Position numbers and translations under genes: made by a program
In this document: piece after piece, positions 56,266 to 64,000 of the stretch
How positions within the stretch are numbered: the first letter of the stretch is position 1
Layout: each line of letters starts with the position of its first letter
The notes under the pieces: model-generated
What the model saw: only the letters and a program-made list of their open reading frames with translations
Databases searched by the model: none
What the model was told of the DNA's origin: nothing
Origin: Cyclospora cayetanensis
Lineage: Eukaryota > Apicomplexa > Conoidasida > Eucoccidiorida > Eimeriidae
DNA: 64,000 bases
Reading direction: 5' to 3'
Assembly: GCF_002999335.1 (NCBI RefSeq)
Contig: NW_020312370.1
Location: 62,001 to 126,000, forward strand

Positions 56266-57351
56266 ATGTGGCTTTTTTCGGCTTGGAAAAGCGGCGCTGT
56301 GCCTGCTGCACTTCTTTCTCAAGACTTCTTTAGCCTCGGCGCAAAGGATGTCGAAGGGAACTATAGACAAATGGCAGAGTTCAAGGGGCAGGTAATGTTG
56401 ATCACAAACTCGGCAACCAAATGTGGCTTTACGCAGCAACACCTTAAAGAGTTCCGGGAACTCAAAGAAAAGTATGGACCCCAGGGTTTCGAGGTACGCT
56501 TTCGCGAAATCCCAGTTGTTCAAATTGTAGGCTCACTTAAGCGCCCATTGAGCGGGCAAAGAAAAGGTTCAAATTCTTTGTCTTGTGACACATGCGTATG
56601 TTTTTCATGGCGCTTTAGTAACGGCAAGGGCTGCGGTTGTGTGCCTCAAATCAGTGGTGTGCAGGGAGCTTCTGCAGAGCCCATGTACACCAGTGGGCGC
56701 TTGCTGGCTCCTCCATAATCCTGGCTATTCCGCTTCTAGGCATTGACTGCATCTAACAGAGTCGACAGTTGGAAAGAAGCTTGCCTTTTGCATTGCCGCA
56801 TTGTCTGTGCTTGTTGGGCGGATGTTCGTATGGCAGGTTCTGGCCCTTCCGACGACTCAGTTCAAAGAACAAGAAGAGAGAGATCCCGCGCTAATGTGTC
56901 AGGCTTACAAGAAATTCGATATCAACTTCCCATTATTTGAACTTACAGAAGTCAACGGACCGAATGCAAACCCTATATTTCAGTACTGCAAGCTACACTC
57001 TGAAGAAGTACGGCTGCAATATACGAGTTGACATTAGGATGATCATTGGTTTTAGGGTCAAGAGAGAGAACCATAATGTAATCCGTGTACGTGCGCCGTG
57101 CATGAAACTCGGGGGTTCAGTTTCTTGCACTGTGTTACCGGTGCGTGATGATTTGACTGCAGATGTACAGCAAGGGGGAGCTGAAGCCAGTGGGTTGGAA
57201 CTTTGGCAAGTTTCTGCTGGACAGGGAAGGCCGCGTGTTCAAGTATTACAGTCCCCGCATTCCGCCATCCGCTCTGTCTGCAGACATAGAAAAGCTTTTA
57301 AAAGGGGAGCTCAGGGGGAAAAAACGAAATGAAGCCGGAATATTAGAGTGA
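56266..57351 (+). CDS. Glutathione peroxidase-like thiol peroxidase
   Basis: Three exons with closing phases: 56266-56493, 56837-57007, 57163-57351 (195 residues). GPx-fold proteins reduce hydroperoxides. The active-site block ITNSATKCGFTQQH carries the peroxidatic Cys (about residue 53), in place of selenocysteine. Exon 2 gives VLALPTTQFKEQE (Gln about 84) and NGPNANPIF; exon 3 gives GWNFGKFLLDREGRV with the Trp-Asn pair (about 145-146), completing the Cys-Gln-Trp-Asn tetrad. The family's FPCNQF cysteine is Thr here. A Cys at about residue 97 (ALMCQAY) sits where thioredoxin-dependent members have the resolving cysteine, so thioredoxin or a similar dithiol is the likelier reductant (inference). 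The start at 56266 leaves a 21-residue hydrophobic lead (MWLFSAWKSGAVPAALL) that may be a weak targeting signal or reflect an upstream exon. Confidence 0.9.
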
Positions 57352-57914
57352 GATCCTTCAATAAAACCGCCAGAAAATGTGTTCCACAGGTTGACATCGG
57401 AAAAGCAACGATACCTCATCTTGCCACTCTAGCCGTGTGGCATTTGTTGCCATTGTAACAGTTTTTTGTTGTTATAGTGAGTTCTACCTTCTGCTGCAGC
57501 TGTGGCACGTGATCCGCTGTAGAGTGTATACACCGGAGGACCTTACGTACCATTTTCTCGCGCGATGAGCGCATTATTTTCGAAGAGCGTGTTCTCTCTA
57601 TGCTCTTCCGCCGCCTTGCAGCGCAGAAAGAGTTCGGTGTAGCGGCTTTCAGATCGAACCCGAGTTTGTGCTCTTTTTTGAGTGCGAATAAGTGTACCAC
57701 TCGTGCAAGCTTCATCGGCACACCACTGGAAGAAAACATTTTGCGAACGCCATTCCATCTCCCACCATCAAATCTTTTCGCAGTTGCAAATGTAATGCTT
57801 TAACATGCTGCACATCAAAACATTGCTGATGCAATGCCAGCCGCTCCATTGAAGGGCGCGGTGGCTGCTGCAGCAGGAACACTAGCAACTACTGTGACGA
57901 CAAAGGCAACACTT
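57352..57914. other. Convergent 3' region
   Basis: Lies between the stops of the peroxidase gene (+) and the FtsJ-like gene (-). Open frames here are short and unremarkable. Confidence 0.4.
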
Positions 57915-60900
57915 TCAGGCTTCCCTCCAAATCTCTTCTGTTGCTTGTGCACTAAGAGTCGGCTGTGCCCCAGCGAGTAGCGCAAGGACCTCGACCGAAT
58001 CGAAGAGCTGGCCTCCCCATTCATCATCTTTAGCCGTGTCTTCCCGCGCCTCCGAAGCAGAGAGGGACTGGTGATAGGGTGAATCCTTTCGCAGAACCAA
58101 ATCTGTGTAAAGACAAGAAAGGGTCAAAGTGCGCGTGTGTGTGACGAGACCCCTACGTGTACGCACGCGGTTACATTGATGTAGGCAGGATATATATCCG
58201 CATGCATGTGAGCACGTATGTACATATAGACCAGAGGCGTCTGCGTTGAGGCGCGAAGACCACAGGGGGAATAAAGAAAAGGGCACGTATTTTCGAAGGT
58301 AGAAATGTTACCCAGTGTACCGCAGGGGCCGTGGCCTAAATGACACCAACACGAAGACTGGCTTGAAAGGAATTAAAATTCCTCATAAAGCACGCGCAAA
58401 ATCATGCATGCTGCCTTCAATATCGGCCAGTACACGAAAAAGGGAGGACGAATGCGCATATATGGAAGTCAGCACGCCTAGCCCCCAAGTGCTCACCTAG
58501 GATGCCTTGGGCTCGCAGAAACAATGCCACTTTCTTTCGTCTCTCCTGTTGATTCAAGCATTTTAAAGTAGCTCCGGCTGCAACTCGAGCCTTTACTGGT
58601 GGGTTACTTCCAGGGGCAGTTTTAGCAGCTGCGAGGGCAACTCCTGCAGCCCGACACGCTAAAGACACCAGCTCTGTGCGCTCGCTTAAATCCTTCAGTT
58701 GCTGTCGGAGGAGGCGATTATTGAACAAAAGGATCCACCTGAGGCATACACATCGTAGGGTGCTTGCTTCCATATGAATGCAACTACCTGCATTTCTGCT
58801 GGATTTCTAGTTCTATTGGCATAGTTCTGTGCGAGTATATAAGGCACTAATAGCTACGCACACCAATGTAGAGGTTGACAGAAACATTGGGAGTCACTTA
58901 GATATAGTCACGTGCGGGTAGCTCTAACGACAAGAATCCAGATGTGCATATACATGCATAGGACTCTGACAAAAAATGGATTTCCGTATACAGCGCATGA
59001 GGAGTCCTGTGACACGGCCGTACATATGTAGTACATTGGCAGAGGCGTACAGATATTACGGGATACTGGCAGTCGCCCACATATATGCGATGGTATACTG
59101 ATATAGCTTTGTACTTCAACACTTATATGCATCCTGGAGTCTATGCAGCGGTACATGATGTGTTGCCCTGAATCTGTGTATTCCGCTCCACTCTCCTGCG
59201 CATCTTCCGCATAAAAGGACATATGAGCTACACTTTGGGCTCAACGTACTTGTTGGAAACTAAATTGGTAAAGAGTTTGGCCTTAATGCACTGCTGTAGA
59301 ACCCAGTGAGCTGAAAGCCCCCCGCAGTTGATGGTTGCAGCAGCCGTAGTCGTGGAGATGCCCCGCTTGAAACCACCCAGCCTGGCTGTCTCTGCACTAA
59401 GGAGTGAGACGCTTTCAGACTTATGTTTTGCAACTAAAATCCCCCAGGCGGTAAAAAGGAGCTGCAGTACCTGCGTAGACTCCTCCTGCCTCTTTCCCTT
59501 GCCGAGGAAGAAGGCGTCGGAGGACCAAGAGGGAACAGACGGGGGTTTGTAAAGACAGCTCGAAGTAAAACAGATAGCCAGCAGCATTAGCAAAGATGCA
59601 GTATAACGGGTGTAACAGCTGTGCAGGCGCAACACAATGTTGCCCTCAGGAGATAGCACCAGTAGGCCCTAAGACACAAATGAAGCATCATATTGAAAAA
59701 AAAAACTGTTGTGCTCGCTGTCGACATTGAGATCAATACAAATAAGAAAAATAGAGCTACAAAAGGGTGAAGAAGAGCAGATAATGGAGATACGGTATAA
59801 GTTAACAGCATGGTGATATGTGGTTGAGAAGGGGAAATGACTCCAGGTAGCTAGGCAGCACGAGGAACACAAGAGGACTAGTCAATAATACAAGTAGAGC
59901 AGAGACAGATTGGCAGAGAAATTAAGCGCAAGTTACACGAAGCGAATCAATTCTTATTCAAGAGAAAACAAGAAACAGCAGAGGAAAGATGTGCGTTGAG
60001 GGCCATGCGGAAGTGTACACGCCAGCGGCGATCCAGAAAAGACGCGCGGACAGAAGAAACGAGAAAACCCCGAGGACACGGACTGTAGCGTAAGAGGCTG
60101 AAAGATACAGAAGCTGAGGCGGGATATTACAGACCTGTATGATCTGCCCCAAGAGAATTAGGGAGGCCTCCATCTCGGCTTGAGCCATCTCCTCGTGCAC
60201 CGCAGCCACAACGCCTCTATGTCTCGATCTTTCTCCTTCACTCCCCTTTGCTCCAACGCTCTCTCCCCGCTCTGTTCCACCCTCGCTAATCTCTTCTCTC
60301 CGCCAGTGTTGCACACCAGTTATGTCGAGCGATACTAAGGGCGCACCTCGGGCCGGTAAGCTCGGGAGAACCACCTGCTGCATTTGCTGTAAACAAAACA
60401 CAAGCCCTCGCCCCGCAGGCATTAAATCACGTAGCCTAATTCTGTACACCTGCATCCTACAGTGCATATCGTACGCTCCTACCCGTTTAAAATAGTCGCT
60501 GGTTTCCGCTTCTGCAAAGGCAGCGAGGATATCGACCTCCTGAACACCTAATACAGGGGCTGATCGGGGAGTAGCTCCTTCAAGCACTTCCCGCGTGAGC
60601 TGCTGCTCTTGGTGCTGAAGCTGCTTCGACGGGGTTATGACGACAAAGCAGCTACAACCATATCGCCTCAGCATGAGCTGCACTGGGAGAGCCAAAGGGG
60701 CACTCCAGCTGCTGATTTCTACGCAGACGGGGTACTGTTTCCTCCAGATTCCTGCGAGCTCCTTCTCCGAGGTTTCTCCTAGAGGCCCCTCTATATGGCT
60801 CGCGCCAGATGAGGACGCCACAGGGCCGGGTGCACCAGCAGGCATTTCAAGCTGCTTCAGTGCCAACAACAAATCGATGCTACTAGGAGGAGGCAGCTCC

Positions 60901-62192
60901 TCTTCCCCCAGCCTCTCGCCGACAGCGGAGGGGCGGCCTTCAAGCAGGAGGAAATCCGGGGTGGAGTCTGCACTCAGCAACCAACGAATTCAGTAAAAGA
61001 GCGAACCGCGATAAAGTGGGGTAATGAAAAGGCCAAATGCAAGCAGATCAAGCAACTGCCAGTAGTACATGGGGATAGATGCTAATGGCTTGAAGAAAAC
61101 AGAAAGGGCTATTTAATTGGTGAGCTCAAAGCAAGGACAAATCTCCGAATAGGCTGGATGGAGCAAGACCCTCAGATAAAAAGGAGTCAATGTTTGTGTA
61201 CATGCAGAGCGCGAAGGCAGTAAACCACAGAAGAGCCAAAAAAGAACAGAAAGCTTGAGATAGAGGGTGGGGACAGCGGGCTTTGGAGGCATGCGGGGAG
61301 GAGCGAGCACAGGAAGAAAGAGACACACTGCACAGTTCAGGCTGCAGCAGCAAAGGTCAGAGAAGTCCTTGCAATACAACGAAAAGCGAAAATGCATGAC
61401 GAGCTCAAAACACACTCAAGGAGGCTTTGACTCCTAAACGTAGACCGTGCACCGAAAACATTACTCGTACGCACGTGGGAAAAGGAAAGGAAGTTGGTGG
61501 CGCAGCTCCCCGACAATTGCTAAAAGGCGGTCATCCGCAAAACGACTCATCTGTACCCGGTAAGGCGCTGAATAAGAAAAAGCGACACCCGCACACCCGC
61601 ACCTCGACAATGCTTTATCCACCACAAAGCCACACCAGTGGCTCTTCGTTCGACGACAAAAGACCCCTCGGGTTCGACGATGGAAACACAGGTTCAATTA
61701 GAAGAGGCCATTGTTACACATGCAGATTCAATATTGGATCTTATCTAACTATGCAACGCGACTACAGCGGTACGCATATGCGCGAATCCTTGAGAACGAC
61801 GTTCAGGCAAAACGAATCGGTGTAGCACGCACTGTCTGCAGGAGGCCCACCTCCCCTGTTGCCAACCAAAGGAAGACTGACCCCCTTCACTACAGTTTCG
61901 CTTTATGTACCTCGGTCGCCAGAAACAGCAGCAGTAGCAGCACAAGACGCTGCAAATGAGAGAGCTATTTGTATTTCATTTGCTTACCCAGAGGCCTCAA
62001 GAGTGTCAGCCAGCAGGAAGGCCTCGCGTTGTACTCCGCCTTCCGCAGCCCCTGCAGCATTTCTTCTCTCCACGCAACTGCAGCAGGAGATGGCACTGAT
62101 GCTGACGGCACCTGCTGAGACTGCTGCTGCGGCCGTTGCTGATTCCAGCACTGGCGTGCACGTGCCGTGAAATTTGTGAAAAAAGAAGCCAT
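57915..62192 (-). CDS. Conserved protein with FtsJ-methyltransferase-like C-terminal signature
   Basis: Five exons with all phases closing: 61988-62192, 60135-60967, 59250-59668, 58497-58738, 57915-58102 (628 residues). The start MASFFTNFTARAR at 62192 was preferred over an upstream in-frame ATG at 62267. The exon 2-3 join reads LGQIIQGLLVLSPEGNIVLR, then LLMLLAICFTSSCLYKPPSV and FFLGKG. This resembles the end of FtsJ/cap 2'-O-methyltransferase domains, where a 'LxxGGxFVxK...KPxxSRxxSxE' pattern occurs. The usual catalytic Lys appears as Arg (IVLRL) and the Glu region as SSD, and no glycine-rich SAM loop was found in exon 2, so the relation and the activity are both uncertain. Exon 2 also contains CVEISSWSAPLALPVQL and DYFKRVGAYDMHCRM. 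The C-terminal 140 residues (LLRQQLKDLSERTEL ... ILDLVLRKDSPY) are helical and unrecognised. Confidence 0.6.
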
Positions 62193-63307
62193 GTCCTGAG
62201 CTTCTGGCTGCGGCTGCTGCTGCTGCTGCTGCTGCTGGCAGTCCTCCGGATAAAGGCATAACCACATAGACTCGCCTTCCTTAGGCTGGGGAAGACACGC
62301 ACAGCCACAGAGGGCATATAACGTCGTACAAGGCGCATACTGGTGTCTTGCTGTACTCTAAAGACCTCGGGAGGATACGTACAACACATGGGGGCAGGGA
62401 ACGTCGGAGAGCAGGAAGCACGAAAGAGGGAGACGCAACGAATTCGTGCAGAATCGCCTACTGCTGCATTTGCTCATGCAGCTAGCTGAGGTTGGTTCTG
62501 CTGCTAGTGTTGCATGATCATTCATTTTTTCTGGTTCTCCAGAACTTCACAGGAAATACGCAACACGCTACCAAATCAGATACGTACGTAATCGAGCACG
62601 GACGTGCTCACAGATGACTCGCCGTTATCCCCTTCACCTGCACAAACCAACAGAAGCCCAGGTGTGTATACATGTAATACTTTGCAAGCTGAATGCTCGT
62701 TCCCACGAACGATAGCCCCTTAGATACAACTTTAAGCTAGCCGTTAAACCCAGAGGCTTGATGCATGAGGTTCAATTCCTAACCGTCAACAGAAAAGAAG
62801 TCGCGAATGGAGACCTTAGTGGGCAACTGTTCGTCATTGGCACTTGGGCCTGCTCAGCAACAATTTGCGAGCCACCCACAACACACGCATACACATACGC
62901 GCGCAAACGTGCGCACTTGTGCATTTTTGCCTTAAGATTCACTCACTGAGCTCCATACCGTGCAGCCCATATTATCTTTGGGCCACAATAGTAAAACCCA
63001 GCCACTGAGAATTGCTGTAAAGGCAGAGTGCTCAGAAACAAAAAGGATCCTGTCATCGAAGCCGAATAACGTCTAGCTGAGTGAACCCACAAACCATCCG
63101 ACTTCTAATCTTAAACATGCACTGAGCCTACACCAGGAGTGGCTCTAAAATGAGTTGCTCTCCGCTCACTTCGCTTTCTCTTTTTGTCATTGAATCCTGA
63201 GGAACAACACATCACCAAAAGCGGGAGGAAAATCAGGCTGAGACACACCACAGAGACGCACCGCAGCAAAACGACAGTGCCAGCCACGGTCGCACAAAGC
63301 ACCTCAC
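62193..63307. other. 5' flank of the FtsJ-like gene and unassigned sequence
   Basis: The first 200 bases include Gln-coding CTG triplets just upstream of the chosen start (62217-62238). Beyond that no gene is supported; any 3' exons of the right-edge gene would lie at about 63.1-63.3 kb. Confidence 0.35.
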
Positions 63308-63830
63308 CTGTATCATCCGCATCTTCTAACGAGGCTTGCGCACGTTGCAACAATGCATCGATGCCTGCTTGAGAGGTCAAAAGGCAAAGGGCTCTGCTGC
63401 AGCCCCCGTGATGCAGCCATTTCTCCTCCCTGTGAGACTGCAGGCGCGTATACACTTCGCGAAACCTGATTCTGTCGGCCAACACACCCTGCACTCTCTC
63501 CCTGAGAACACGCAGCGGCGATCTCACATGTTCCTGGGGAAAAGCAGATGTATTCGCGAAATTTTCTTCGCTGCATTTCATTAAGATCTGCTGCTACAGC
63601 TAGCGCTTCGAAGAACGATCTCGCAGCGCCGCAGCATTAGGCGATGCAATCTGCAACAAAACCGATAACAGCTTCCAGAAACGGCTGCAGCAGCAGCATG
63701 AGCGACCGAAGTACGGGAAATTCTGGAGGCTTGCCTGCTGCCTCTTCTAGTAGAATTGGTAAAGCCGTGGGCTTCCCAGTCTCTCACGAAGTCGCTGTCT
63801 GGCACTAGTCGGTCCTCAAAGCGAATTGGC
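63308..63830 (-). CDS. Exons of an unrecognised gene at the right edge
   Basis: Two candidate exons read on the minus strand. One starts after a ttttgttttag acceptor at 63830 (PIRFEDRLVPDSDFVRDWEAH). The other runs 63308-63588, between a gtagcag acceptor and a cag/gtgagg donor (VRSPLRVLRERVQGVLADR ... ALCLLTSQAGIDALLQRAQ). The second is followed in the same frame by a hydrophobic stretch (VCLSLIFLPLLVMCC) if the donor is not used. The donor of the first exon was not placed, and the 5' part lies beyond the window or in the last 170 bases. I recognise no family; the text is charged and helix-prone rather than low-complexity, which supports real coding sequence. Confidence 0.35.
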
Positions 63831-64000
63831 CTAAAACAAAAAGCCCCAAAGTCTATAGTCTTGTGTGGAACTGCTCATGCAGTAGGCTGCAGGGGTGAAT
63901 AGTAGCGGGCATAGGAAGTAAATAAGCAAAGGCATTGGAGGTGCGAGTCATGGTCGGTTGAATTCCATGGGTCAGTACAGCGCGTGCAGGGGCAAACCCG

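Overview
The window looks like nuclear DNA of a coccidian apicomplexan, most probably Eimeria. The reasons are: genes with many short introns; an ApiAP2-type transcription factor; a CDC50/LEM3 protein; an EGF-repeat, single-pass protein resembling a microneme adhesin; decayed chromovirus-like retroelement DNA; and CAG/CTG triplet repeats encoding runs of Gln, Ala and Ser throughout genes and introns. No organellar, bacterial or CRISPR signal was seen. The species call is inference.

Layout. 1-1695 (-): Gln-rich leucine-rich-repeat protein, running off the left edge. 1.7-15.1 kb is gene-poor: an EGF-repeat membrane protein with a damaged 5' part (6.26-7.11 kb), then a ruined Ty3/gypsy-type retroelement (protease, RT end, RNase H and integrase traces, about 10.1-13.1 kb) whose pol is bracketed by two roughly 0.69 kb inverted copies of one sequence (10715-11400 and 13575-14277). 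A small secreted Pro-rich protein follows at 15154-15816 (+).

16.9-41.4 kb is gene-dense: a UFM1-specific protease (UFSP2-like, -) and an acetyl-CoA transporter (SLC33A1/AT-1, +, 15 exons) are divergent; then a CDC50/LEM3 flippase-subunit protein (-) and a 1530-residue protein with three AP2 domains (-). 41.4-46.5 kb is a gene-poor gap. 46.5-52.6 kb (-) holds ORC1, with a BAH domain and an AAA+ ATPase spread over many exons, and a 57-bp minisatellite abutting its start. An intronless mitochondrial ADP/ATP translocase (-) and a glutathione-peroxidase-type thiol peroxidase (+) are divergent at 54.8-57.4 kb. A five-exon gene at 57.9-62.2 kb (-) encodes a protein with an FtsJ-methyltransferase-like C-terminal signature. 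Exons of an unrecognised gene lie near the right edge.

The genes do not form a pathway; they are mostly housekeeping genes in ordinary eukaryotic order. Exon models were built by hand from GT/AG sites, conservation of family motifs and reading-phase bookkeeping. Where every phase closes (SLC33A1, CDC50, the FtsJ-like gene, most of ORC1, the 3' half of UFSP2) I consider them fairly reliable. The most striking feature is an 888-bp triplet-repeat segment in SLC33A1 that reads as an intron by homology yet is fully open and a multiple of three.
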